Below, piece by piece: positions 36,591 to 44,359 of a DNA stretch of 64,000 nt. The notes below the pieces were generated by a model that worked only from the letters and a program-made list of their open reading frames with translations, did no database searches and was not told the origin of the DNA. This DNA is from Polaribacter sp. KT25b. GTDB lineage: Bacteria; Bacteroidota; Bacteroidia; Flavobacteriales; Flavobacteriaceae. The stretch covers positions 3,167,501 through 3,231,500 of the forward strand of contig NZ_LT629752.1 in NCBI RefSeq assembly GCF_900105145.1, read 5' to 3'. A program made the translations under genes and the position numbers. Positions within the stretch are counted from its first letter, which is position 1; each line of letters begins with the position of its first letter.

Positions 36591-38009
36591 TTACGCTATA
36601 ATTCGCCAAATTTGAGTAACTAAAAAGATAACGATAAAACCTGCAATTAATGGTAAAACAGATGCAACTACAGTCCATTTTACACTTTTAGTTTCTTTAT
36701 AAATGGTATAAATTGTTGTACTACAAGGATTGTGTAACAAACTAAATAACATCACATTTATTGCTGTTAAGAGTGTCCAACCACCAGCTCTTAAAATATC
36801 GCCAGTTGCAGTAACAGAATCCAACTCAAACATAACCCCTGCTCCAGCACCACCAACCGCTCCTGTTACCATTACCGTTAACATTAATATAGACGGAATT
36901 ACAATTTCATTCGCCGGAATTGCAACAATATATGCTAATAAAATAACACCATTTAACCCAATTAAAAATCCAAATCCATCAAAAAAATGAATTAAATGTA
37001 CAGCAATACTTTCATCCCCAATAAAAATATTAGAAACCAACCATATTACTGCTCCTGCTGGCGCTGCAAAAACAATTGCTCTCCATAAAACAATTAATGT
37101 TCTATCAATTAAAGAAGTATAAATGGTTTTCCAAAACATTGGAGTTCTATATGGCGGAAGCTCTAAATTAAAGGTAGAAACCTCTCCTTTTAAAACTGTT
37201 TTAGACAAAGCCCAAGAAAAGAAAAACATAAAAAAGATTCCTAAAACGGCAATTCCTACAACAGCAACCAAAGAAATTAAACTTGAATATGCAGATGGCA
37301 CAACAGCTCCAACAAATATGGTAGCTAATAAAATTTGTGTTGGCCAACGACCATTACATAATGAAAAATTATTAGTTATAATTGCTATTAATCTTTCTCT
37401 TTTACTATCAATAATTCTAGTAGCAACAACACCTGCAGCATTACAACCAAAACCCATTGTCATTGTTAAAGCTTGCTTACCATGTGCTCCAGATTTTTTG
37501 AAAAGTGCATCCATATTAAAAGCAACTCTAGGCAAATAACCAAAATCTTCTAACAACGTAAATAACGGAAAAAAGATTGCCATTGGTGGCAACATTACCG
37601 CAATTACCCAAGCAACTGCCAAATAAACACCATCAATTAAAAAACCAGACAACCACCAAGGAAAATTCAAGAATGCTGCTCCTTCTTTTAAAAGCGGATG
37701 TACAGTATCTAATAACAAACTAGCTAACATTGATGATGGATAATTTGCACCAATAATCGTTAACCAAAGCACCAAACCTAATAATAAAAGCATAATTGGA
37801 AAACCCCAAATCTTACTAGTTACTATTTTATCTATTTTTGCATTTAAATAAGAAGCGCCTTTATTACCGTCTTTTACAACTGTTTTCTCTACAATTTTTG
37901 AAGCATCAGCATAAATTGCTTCTGTTAAATCATCATGAAAATCATCGCCAATTTGCCAACGTAATTCGTTTGACAACTCTATAATTTTATCAATGTTATT
38001 TGTTTCCAT
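36591..38009 (-). CDS. feoB: FeoB permease polypeptide (split FeoB, membrane part)
   Basis: A 472-residue inner-membrane protein: the transmembrane half of FeoB. It begins with a helical linker (about 1-60, [16 protein letters not shown]) and continues with about nine transmembrane helices. The first Gate motif reads [14 protein letters not shown] (GCNxPA-like) and the second FSLCNGRWP; the conserved GCN and cysteines that line the iron path are kept, though the wording differs from E. coli. The GTPase half is a separate gene 10 bp upstream, in another frame. FeoB imports Fe(II) from the periplasm. Confidence 0.88.
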   Translation of the reverse strand: METNNIDKIIELSNELRWQIGDDFHDDLTEAIYADASKIVEKTVVKDGNKGASYLNAKIDKIVTSKIWGFPIMLLLLGLVLWLTIIGANYPSSMLASLLLDTVHPLLKEGAAFLNFPWWLSGFLIDGVYLAVAWVIAVMLPPMAIFFPLFTLLEDFGYLPRVAFNMDALFKKSGAHGKQALTMTMGFGCNAAGVVATRIIDSKRERLIAIITNNFSLCNGRWPTQILLATIFVGAVVPSAYSSLISLVAVVGIAVLGIFFMFFFSWALSKTVLKGEVSTFNLELPPYRTPMFWKTIYTSLIDRTLIVLWRAIVFAAPAGAVIWLVSNIFIGDESIAVHLIHFFDGFGFLIGLNGVILLAYIVAIPANEIVIPSILMLTVMVTGAVGGAGAGVMFELDSVTATGDILRAGGWTLLTAINVMLFSLLHNPCSTTIYTIYKETKSVKWTVVASVLPLIAGFIVIFLVTQIWRIIA

Positions 38010-38019
38010 TTCTTAAAAA

Positions 38020-38781
38020 TTAAATAAAAGCACCTGTTTTTAAAGCTTCCAAAATATGTGTATCTCCTTCCAAAACCCTAAAAGCTAACCATCTGCTATT
38101 TGCAACATTTGGATATTCTTTTTTAATAGCATCACTCATTTTTTTTACTGCCTCTTCTACATGTTTAGGAATACTTTTTATTTTGTGTGGCTTGCAAACG
38201 ATTTTCCCGTTTGCCAAATCACCAATTGTGGCAATTAATTCTGGAATTCCCTCTTTAGATCTTGCACTTGTTGGCACAACAGGAATTCCCAATTCTTTTG
38301 ATAAACTTCTATAATCAATACTTATATTATTTTTTTCGGCTTCATCAATTAAATTCAAGCACAAAATAGCATTTGAAGTAATTTCTAAAATCTGTAAAAC
38401 CAAATTTAAATTACGCTCTAACCTACTTGCATCAACAACAATAACCGTTAATGTTGGTTTGCCAAAAAGAATAAAGTTTCTTGCAACCTCCTCGTCTTCT
38501 GATCGAGACATTAAAGAATATGTACCTGGTAAATCTATTAATTTATATTTTTTTTGCTGATATTCAAATGCTCCTTCTGCTCTGGTAACTGTTTTTCCAG
38601 GCCAATTTCCTGTATGTTGTCTTAAACCCGTTAAAGCATTAAAAACAGTACTTTTTCCTGTATTTGGGTTTCCTGCCAACGCAATTACAAAGTCGACATT
38701 TGAAGTGTCTACTCCTAATTTCTTAACTCCTTCTAAACTATGATGTGCACAAGTGTCACAAGCTGATTTTGTAGCTGTCAT
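38020..38781 (-). CDS. feoB: FeoB GTPase polypeptide (split FeoB, G domain)
   Basis: A 253-residue G protein: G1 GNPNTGKS (37-44), G3 DLPG (83-86), G4 NLID (143-146), G5 TSARSKEG. The FeoB GDI-like helical domain follows (about 185-250, ending WLAFRVLEGDTHILEALKTGAFI). The N-terminus has a Cys-x2-Cys-x-His-His motif (Cys8, Cys11, His13, His14), absent from E. coli FeoB. The stop is followed after 10 bp by the permease gene in a different frame. Sequence continuity on both sides argues for a natural gene split rather than a broken gene. Confidence 0.9.
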   Translation of the reverse strand: MTATKSACDTCAHHSLEGVKKLGVDTSNVDFVIALAGNPNTGKSTVFNALTGLRQHTGNWPGKTVTRAEGAFEYQQKKYKLIDLPGTYSLMSRSEDEEVARNFILFGKPTLTVIVVDASRLERNLNLVLQILEITSNAILCLNLIDEAEKNNISIDYRSLSKELGIPVVPTSARSKEGIPELIATIGDLANGKIVCKPHKIKSIPKHVEEAVKKMSDAIKKEYPNVANSRWLAFRVLEGDTHILEALKTGAFI

Positions 38782-38785
38782 TTTT

Positions 38786-39796
38786 TTATGTTTTCGTAAT
38801 TAAAATTTTCACAGCCTGATCATTTCTCAATGCAATTGCTGTTCCTTTAATTAAAAATGCTTTTGGATCTCCTAGCGGATTTAACAAATCAATACTAACC
38901 GTTGCTCCCTTTACAAAACCTAAATCTAATAATCTTCTTCTATTTTCTCCTCTACATTCTTTAGAAATACCAATAATAATTGCTTTTTGGTTACTTTCTA
39001 AATTAGACAAACGCATGGTATCTTTTTCAATAACATCTACTTTATCTAAAGAAATAACTGTAATGTTTTTTGCAACGATTGGTGTTAAAGCAAACTGTTC
39101 TCCTTCTGATTCAAAAACAAGACGATTTTTACTTTTTTCTTTCACATAAACCTGAGAATCTAAATGGATATTTTTTGCTAATATTTCCTTATAAATTGCA
39201 ATAGGCTCATCTTCTATATGAATAATTTTACCAAAATTAAAAACTGGTAAATCTGATAGCAAAATCCCTTTTTTCTCATGAATTTTACCTGTTTTTGTAG
39301 GTATTGGATCTCCATGAGGATCATATCTTGGGTTTCCTAAAAGTGTTGATAAATCTTCTACTTCTTCACTAGAAAGTTCATGCTCTTTTCGTTCTGCTCT
39401 TTTATGCCATTCTTCTTTATGAAAACCTGTTTTTTCTGATAAATATTTTTCCCATAAACGATGCGCTCTTATAATTCTTAACGCATATTCATGTCCGTCT
39501 TTCGTTAACGAAAAAAGTTCATTTTCTTTTTTCACTAACCCAGTTTCTATCATTGTTTCAATGCTTTCCATTAACAAACCGTGACTGAAATCTAATTCAT
39601 TAAAAATGGTGTTTTTTGATATATTTGAATCGTGATAAAGTAGTTTTAAAACATCTTCTATAGCTGTTTTCTCACTTTCTTTACGCGCTTTTAAGTATTT
39701 AAAAAAAAGCCCGTTTTTAGGATTAAAAATAAAAAATAAAACTAAAATGACGCCAAAAAACACTAAAAGAGCTACTGTAGGATTGTAGGTGTTCAT
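38786..39796 (-). CDS. Membrane-anchored DtxR-type regulator fused to a FeoA domain
   Basis: A 336-residue protein with one N-terminal transmembrane helix (about 7-25, VALLVFFGVILVLFFIF). A DtxR/MntR winged-helix (about 40-105) and dimerisation domain follow, with metal ligands His112, Glu116, His131, Glu135, Glu138 and His139. A FeoA-like SH3 domain forms the C-terminus (about 262-336, MRLSNLESNQKAIIIG). A central SH3-like stretch (about 175-250) may be the third DtxR domain. FeoA normally helps FeoB; fusing it to a membrane-bound sensor next to feoB suggests direct control of FeoB, perhaps besides transcription. It follows the soluble DtxR with a 4-bp overlap. Confidence 0.85.
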   Translation of the reverse strand: MNTYNPTVALLVFFGVILVLFFIFNPKNGLFFKYLKARKESEKTAIEDVLKLLYHDSNISKNTIFNELDFSHGLLMESIETMIETGLVKKENELFSLTKDGHEYALRIIRAHRLWEKYLSEKTGFHKEEWHKRAERKEHELSSEEVEDLSTLLGNPRYDPHGDPIPTKTGKIHEKKGILLSDLPVFNFGKIIHIEDEPIAIYKEILAKNIHLDSQVYVKEKSKNRLVFESEGEQFALTPIVAKNITVISLDKVDVIEKDTMRLSNLESNQKAIIIGISKECRGENRRRLLDLGFVKGATVSIDLLNPLGDPKAFLIKGTAIALRNDQAVKILITKT

Positions 39797-40449
39797 ATTT
39801 TTTGAATATATAAATTGTTAGCTATTTTATGTGATATTGATAATTTTTTATCTTCAATCATAATTGACAAAGAATCATCAAAATCTTCTTTCTCTAAAAC
39901 CGTTATTTGCTTGCCTAAAGTTATGCCTTTTTTGTCTAAAAATTGTAAAAAATCTGATGAAGAATCATTTACACCAACACAAACTCCTGCTTCATTTTTT
40001 AACAAAGTTGATAATAGACTTTTTTTAACAATTTTTAAATTCCCTTCTTCATCAGGAATTGGATCTCCATGAGGATCATGCGTAGGAAAACCTAAAAAAG
40101 CATCTAGCTGTTTTACTAATTTTGGTGATTTTATATGTTCTAATTGTTCTGCAACATCATGCACTTCATCCCAAGAAAAATTTAAATTTTCAACTAAAAA
40201 AACCTCCCACAATCGATGTTTCCTTACAATGCTAGCAGCTTCTTTTCTTCCAAAATCGGTTAAAGCTACTCCTTGATATTTTTTATAAACAACCACTTCT
40301 TTATCTGATAATTTTTTTATCATATCAGTAACAGAAGAAGCTTTTGTTTCTAACTTTTTTGCAATTGAGTTTGTGCTAATTCCCTTATTAGAAATTAAAC
40401 TTAAATGATAGATTGCTTTTAAATAATTTTCTTCCGATTGACTAAACAT
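39793..40449 (-). CDS. DtxR/MntR-family metal-dependent transcriptional regulator
   Basis: A 218-residue repressor with an N-terminal winged helix (about 5-70, ISTNSIAKKLETKASSVTDMIKKL), a dimerisation domain with ligands His78, Glu82, His97, Glu101, Glu104 and His105, and an SH3-like C-terminus (about 150-218). Glu101 replaces DtxR Cys102, as in MntR, so Mn or Fe specificity is open. The start at 40449 is chosen because a TATCTTTG promoter at 40466-40473 lies between it and the in-frame ATG at 40476. It probably represses the divergent receptor and its own operon. Confidence 0.9.
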   Translation of the reverse strand: MFSQSEENYLKAIYHLSLISNKGISTNSIAKKLETKASSVTDMIKKLSDKEVVVYKKYQGVALTDFGRKEAASIVRKHRLWEVFLVENLNFSWDEVHDVAEQLEHIKSPKLVKQLDAFLGFPTHDPHGDPIPDEEGNLKIVKKSLLSTLLKNEAGVCVGVNDSSSDFLQFLDKKGITLGKQITVLEKEDFDDSLSIMIEDKKLSISHKIANNLYIQKI

Positions 40450-40465
40450 CTCATAAATTAAAATA

Positions 40466-40473
40466 CAAAGATA
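40466..40473 (-). promoter_or_regulatory. Promoter -7 element of the regulator-feoB operon
   Basis: TATCTTTG on the minus strand, 17 nt before the ATG at 40449. It decides the start of the regulator gene, since the upstream ATG at 40476 would fall in the promoter. Confidence 0.55.
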
Positions 40474-40498
40474 CATAATTTTGACTTAATTAATTAAT

Positions 40499-40518
40499 TT
40501 TTTAGTCTTATCTAAAAA
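40499..40518. promoter_or_regulatory. Putative DtxR/MntR operator
   Basis: A 20-bp palindrome with arms TTTTTAG (40499-40505) and CTAAAAA (40512-40518) around TCTTAT. It lies between the two divergent promoters and 6 bp upstream of the receptor's -7 element, the -33 region. A metal-loaded repressor bound here would block receptor transcription and could affect the regulator operon. Confidence 0.55.
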
Positions 40519-40524
40519 TATTTC

Positions 40525-40532
40525 TATATTTG
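40525..40532 (+). promoter_or_regulatory. Promoter -7 element of the TonB receptor
   Basis: TATATTTG on the plus strand, 17 nt before the receptor's ATG, directly downstream of the palindrome 40499-40518. Confidence 0.55.
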
Positions 40533-40549
40533 CATAAAAATACAATTAC

Positions 40550-42793
40550 ATGAAGCTAAAAATATTCATTTTATCTATAGCTCTTTTCGGTTTAAATTCT
40601 CTTTTTTCTCAAGAAAATTCTATTTCTGGTAAAATTTCTAACAATGCAGAAGCCTTACCTTATGTAAATATATATTTAAAGAAAACTAAAATCGGAGTAG
40701 CTTCTGATGAAAACGGTTATTATGAATTAAAAAATATCCCAAAAGGAAACTATACGCTTATAATTAGCAGCATTGGTTATAAAACAAAATCTGTAAAAAT
40801 ATCAGTTTTAAATAATCAAAAAATAATTAGAAATTTCTCTTTATCAGAAGACAATTCTTTAGATGAAATTGTTATTTCTGGAACTTTAAAACCTGTATCT
40901 AAAACAAACAGTCCTGTACCTGTAGAAGTTTATAGCAAAACATTTTTTAAGAAAAATCCTACTCCGTCAATCTTTGAATCTTTGCAAAATGTAAACGGAG
41001 TTAGGCCACAACTAAACTGCAATGTTTGTAATACTGGTGATATTCACATCAACGGATTAGAAGGCCCTTACACATTTGTTTTAATTGATGGAATGCCTAT
41101 TGTTAGCGGACTTTCTACGGTTTATGGTTTAACAGGAATTCCGCAAGCTTTAATAGAAAGAGTAGAAGTTGTTAAAGGACCTGCGTCTACTTTATATGGA
41201 TCTGAAGCTGTTGGAGGAATAATAAATATCATCACAAAAAAACCATCAAATTCACCAAAATTAACAACAGATACTTTTGCAAGTTCTTGGGGAGAAATTA
41301 ATACTGATATTGGTTTACGCTATAAATTATCAGAAAAAACACAAGGTTTACTAGGAATTAATTATTTTAATTATCAGAATAGAATTGACAACAATAATGA
41401 TGGTTTTACAGATTTAACACTGCAAAATAGAATATCATTATTCAATAAAATCAATATTGAAAGAGAAAGCAATAAAGTATTTACAATTGCTGGTAGATAT
41501 GTTTATGAAGATCGTTGGGGAGGAGAAATGGATTGGGAACGCGAATTTAGAGGAAGTGATATAAAATATGGTGAAAGTATTTATACCAATAGATGGGAAA
41601 CTTTTGGAACGTATCAATTACCAACATCAGAAAATATTAATTTTCAATTTAGTGCAAATGGACATTATCAAGATTCTTTTTACGGAACAGATGCTTATGA
41701 TGCAGAACAACTAATTGCTTTTGGGCAGTTTGTTTACAACAAGCAAATTAAAGAAAAACATGATTTATTAGTAGGTATTGCCTACAGATATACTTTTTAT
41801 GATGACAATACTTTTGCAACTATTGATAAAAATGGAGCTATAAATCAACCTTCAAAAACTCATTTGCCAGGTGTATTTCTTCAGGATGAAATCAGTTTAA
41901 ATAAAAGAAAAAAACTGTTGCTAGGTGCAAGATGGGATTACAATAGTGCTCATGGAAATATTTTTTCTCCAAGGATAAATTATAAATGGAACTCTAGAGA
42001 TAATTCTAATATTTTTAGAGCAAGTATAGGAAATGGTTTTAGAGTTGCCAATATTTTTACGGAAGATCATGCAGCTTTAACTGGGGCTAGAGAAGTAGAA
42101 TTTAATGGCGAATTAGACCCAGAAACTTCTTGGAACGCAAACTTGAATTATGTGAAAAAAATTAACACAGAAAACTCTTTTATTACTTTAGATGCAAGTG
42201 CTTTTTACACCTATTTTGACAATAGAATTTTACCAGATTACGAAACTGATTCTAACAAAATTATTTACGCAAACTTAAATGGACATTCGGTTTCCCAAGG
42301 AATTTCTTTAAATGCAGATATTTTATTTACCAGTGGTTTAGCTATAAATGCAGGTGCAACTTTAATGGATGTTTCTGTGACCGAAAATAATATTAAAACG
42401 AAACAATTATTAACTGAAAGTTTTAGTGGAGTTTGGTCTGTATCCTATAAATTTAATAATGATTTTACGGTTGATTATACAGGAAATCTATATGGACCAA
42501 TGCGTTTACCTTTATTAGGTGAAAATGACACAAGAGCAGAATATTCGCCTTGGTACAGCGTTCAAAATATTCAATTAATTAAAAAATTTACAAATAGTTG
42601 GGAAATCTATGGAGGTGTAAAAAACTTATTAAACTTTACACCCGCAGCAAACAGTATTAACAGCGCAAATAATCCTTTTGATGTTGGTGTTGACACAGAA
42701 GCAAACCCAGAATTAGCTTTTGACCCAAGTTATGTATATGCTTCAAATCAAGGAATTAGAGCATTTATTGGTTTAAGATACACACTTTTTTAA
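40550..42793 (+). CDS. TonB-dependent receptor of the metal-uptake locus
   Basis: A 747-residue outer-membrane receptor. It has a signal peptide (FILSIALFGLNSLFSQ), a CarboxypepD_reg-like domain (about 24-105), a plug (about 115-230) and a 22-strand barrel ending IGLRYTLF with a C-terminal Phe. The plug carries an unusual CNVCN motif (Cys157, Cys160), followed by HINGLEGPYTFVLIDGMPIVSG and the ASTLYGSEAVGGIINI hinge. It is divergent from the DtxR gene and 0 bp from the thioredoxin gene. Iron or a similar metal complex is the likely substrate, by context only. Confidence 0.88.
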   Translation: MKLKIFILSIALFGLNSLFSQENSISGKISNNAEALPYVNIYLKKTKIGVASDENGYYELKNIPKGNYTLIISSIGYKTKSVKISVLNNQKIIRNFSLSEDNSLDEIVISGTLKPVSKTNSPVPVEVYSKTFFKKNPTPSIFESLQNVNGVRPQLNCNVCNTGDIHINGLEGPYTFVLIDGMPIVSGLSTVYGLTGIPQALIERVEVVKGPASTLYGSEAVGGIINIITKKPSNSPKLTTDTFASSWGEINTDIGLRYKLSEKTQGLLGINYFNYQNRIDNNNDGFTDLTLQNRISLFNKINIERESNKVFTIAGRYVYEDRWGGEMDWEREFRGSDIKYGESIYTNRWETFGTYQLPTSENINFQFSANGHYQDSFYGTDAYDAEQLIAFGQFVYNKQIKEKHDLLVGIAYRYTFYDDNTFATIDKNGAINQPSKTHLPGVFLQDEISLNKRKKLLLGARWDYNSAHGNIFSPRINYKWNSRDNSNIFRASIGNGFRVANIFTEDHAALTGAREVEFNGELDPETSWNANLNYVKKINTENSFITLDASAFYTYFDNRILPDYETDSNKIIYANLNGHSVSQGISLNADILFTSGLAINAGATLMDVSVTENNIKTKQLLTESFSGVWSVSYKFNNDFTVDYTGNLYGPMRLPLLGENDTRAEYSPWYSVQNIQLIKKFTNSWEIYGGVKNLLNFTPAANSINSANNPFDVGVDTEANPELAFDPSYVYASNQGIRAFIGLRYTLF

Positions 42794-43282
42794 ATGAAAA
42801 AATTCTTACTTTTATTTTTATTATTTGGCTATTTTTCAACAAATGCACAATCAGAAAAAAAGACACTAAATACCTATACTTTTTCTGAAGTTGAAAAATT
42901 ACATCAGCAAAAACCAAAACCAATTGTTGTTTTTACGTATACAGATTGGTGCAAAATTTGCCTTGGCATGAAAAAGAAAACGTTTAAAAACAAGGAAATA
43001 ATTAACCTTTTAAATGATAAATTCTACTTCGTGAAATTTAATGCAGAGCAAAAAGAAGACATCACTTTTTTAGGAAAAACATTTGTTTACAAACCATCTG
43101 GAAATAATACAGGAATTCATGAATTAGCTATTGCATTAGCTTCTATTGATGGAAAAATTAGTTACCCAACAACCACAATTTTAAATCCAAAATTAGAAAT
43201 CGATTTACAAATTGATAGTTTTATCAACAGTAAAAAGATGAAAAGTATTTTAAATAAATATTTAAAAATAAATAAAAATTAG
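42794..43282 (+). CDS. Periplasmic thioredoxin-fold protein of the metal-uptake locus
   Basis: A 162-residue secreted protein with signal LLLFLLFGYFSTNAQ. The thioredoxin fold (about 40-160) has the active site WCKIC (Trp52, Cys53, Cys56) after VVFTYTD, and a cis-Pro region SYPTTTIL. It begins directly after the receptor stop and so is cotranslated. It may reduce disulphides in the receptor plug, or act on Fe(III) or cysteine-rich partners; the function is inferred from context. Its stop overlaps that of the convergent barrel gene. Confidence 0.85.
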   Translation: MKKFLLLFLLFGYFSTNAQSEKKTLNTYTFSEVEKLHQQKPKPIVVFTYTDWCKICLGMKKKTFKNKEIINLLNDKFYFVKFNAEQKEDITFLGKTFVYKPSGNNTGIHELAIALASIDGKISYPTTTILNPKLEIDLQIDSFINSKKMKSILNKYLKINKN

Positions 43283-43854
43283 TGTTTTCTCTCCCACAAC
43301 CTTCGTCTATTACCTCTTTTTCTGCTGGTTCCACTGCCAAAATCAAATCGATATACAAGATTTCCAGAACCATATATATGAGAACCTTGACTTTGAAATC
43401 CTAAATGATTAACCTTATACATTAGTTGCCCGTTTAAACCAAATCTATCAGAAATCCAAAGCGTTCCACCAATTCCAAAATTAATAACAGGAAGAAGATA
43501 TTTCTGATCAATAAAACTACCTCCTACCAAAACGTAAGGAGAAAGTCTATTTTCTGATGTACCAAAATCATATCTTGCTTCACCATCAAATGTTGTATAT
43601 TTTCTATTAACATCTATATGTGTTGAAATTGCACCTGCAAAAGTTACATTTTTAAACATATATCTTGCAATAGAAAGCCTGGGAAACTGTTCTGAATATC
43701 TATATCCTATTGAGGGTCCATCTGCTTCAGAATAGAGTACACCTCCTGCTCCAATACCTATAACCCATTTGTTATTGATATCTTGACTTTGTATAACTAT
43801 TGTAAAAAATATAAATAAAATAAAAAAATATTTGTTTTTTAGTTTCTTTTTCAT
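43279..43854 (-). CDS. OmpA-type outer-membrane barrel without OmpA domain
   Basis: A 191-residue protein with a signal peptide (FILFIFFTIVIQSQ) and an eight-strand barrel (about 25-175) related to the barrel of the thrombospondin-OmpA protein of this window (both share KWVIG, SPYVLVGGSF and SDRFGLNGQLMYK-type segments). It has no repeats or OmpA domain. The tail is basic (SRKRGNRRRLWERKH). A decayed second copy of its 3' end is found at 44171-44303. The promoter -7 element TATATTTG is at 43918-43925. Confidence 0.85.
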   Translation of the reverse strand: MKKKLKNKYFFILFIFFTIVIQSQDINNKWVIGIGAGGVLYSEADGPSIGYRYSEQFPRLSIARYMFKNVTFAGAISTHIDVNRKYTTFDGEARYDFGTSENRLSPYVLVGGSFIDQKYLLPVINFGIGGTLWISDRFGLNGQLMYKVNHLGFQSQGSHIYGSGNLVYRFDFGSGTSRKRGNRRRLWERKH

Positions 43855-43917
43855 GTTGTCATTCTTAGAGGTTAAGAAGAATATTAAAAACTACTTAAAG
43901 TATAAGCGTTTTCACAA

Positions 43918-43925
43918 CAAATATA
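43918..43925 (-). promoter_or_regulatory. Putative -7 element of the barrel gene
   Basis: TATATTTG on the minus strand, about 64 nt before the ATG at 43854. Confidence 0.45.
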
Positions 43926-44170
43926 TTGTATTCTTAGTGAAATAAAAATTATCAATAGACATTTTAACAAAAATCATAAACTATTGAAAATAAAATAATT
44001 AACAAACAAAACAAGGCGCAAAAACAATCAATTCAATAAAAATTAATATTAAAAATAATCATATTATAAACTTAAAAAAACCATTTTTAAACAAGAACAT
44101 GAAGATAATCTATTAATTTAGAGTGTTTTTACACAGAAAACATAAATTAATTTTTCTATACAATGGAATA

Positions 44171-44303
44171 TTAATGTTTCATATTCCATAATCTTCTATT
44201 CATATTTCTTGATTTAAAACTATAAACCAATAGAAGTGTATAAATGAGAAAACTGACTTTTAAATTTATCTCCAGAAAACTTATACATTAATTGAAAATT
44301 AAG
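44171..44303 (-). pseudogene. Decayed 3' end of a second copy of the barrel gene
   Basis: Read on the minus strand, 44303-44220 encodes LNFQLMYKF.. and FKSQFSHLYTSIGL, which match GLNGQLMYKV and FQSQGSHIYGSGNL of the intact neighbour (about 14 of 24 identical). Then a stop at 44220-44222. In another frame, 44212-44171 encodes SRNMNRRLWNMKH and a stop, matching the neighbour's SRKRGNRRRLWERKH. Stops and a frameshift show that it is dead. The 5' part is gone; mfd starts just upstream. It is a relic of a tandem duplication. Confidence 0.75.
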
Positions 44304-44310
44304 TCAGTAA

Positions 44311-44343
44311 TTTGGCTTTTTATACAATTACATAGTACATTTG
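44311..44343 (+). promoter_or_regulatory. mfd promoter (TTTG-N21-TACATTTG)
   Basis: TTTG (44311-44314) and TACATTTG (44336-44343) are 21 nt apart, 17 nt before the TTG start of mfd. Confidence 0.6.
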
Positions 44344-44359
44344 CTTAAAATATTTTACG

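Larger units (their letters stand above)
43855..44359. other. 505-bp intergenic region upstream of mfd
   Basis: It contains the promoter of the barrel gene, about 240 bp of AT-rich DNA with no structure that I can see (43930-44170), the pseudogene tail 44171-44303 and the mfd promoter (44311-44343). No intact open reading frame is present. Confidence 0.7.

Noticed and set aside
36730..37539. Plus-strand open frames across the FeoB permease
   Set aside because: Antisense shadows of a hydrophobic protein; no start signal or family match.
43930..44170. Long AT-rich spacer checked for further parts of the barrel relic or a small gene
   Set aside because: No further match to the barrel protein and no open frame with a start signal were seen.
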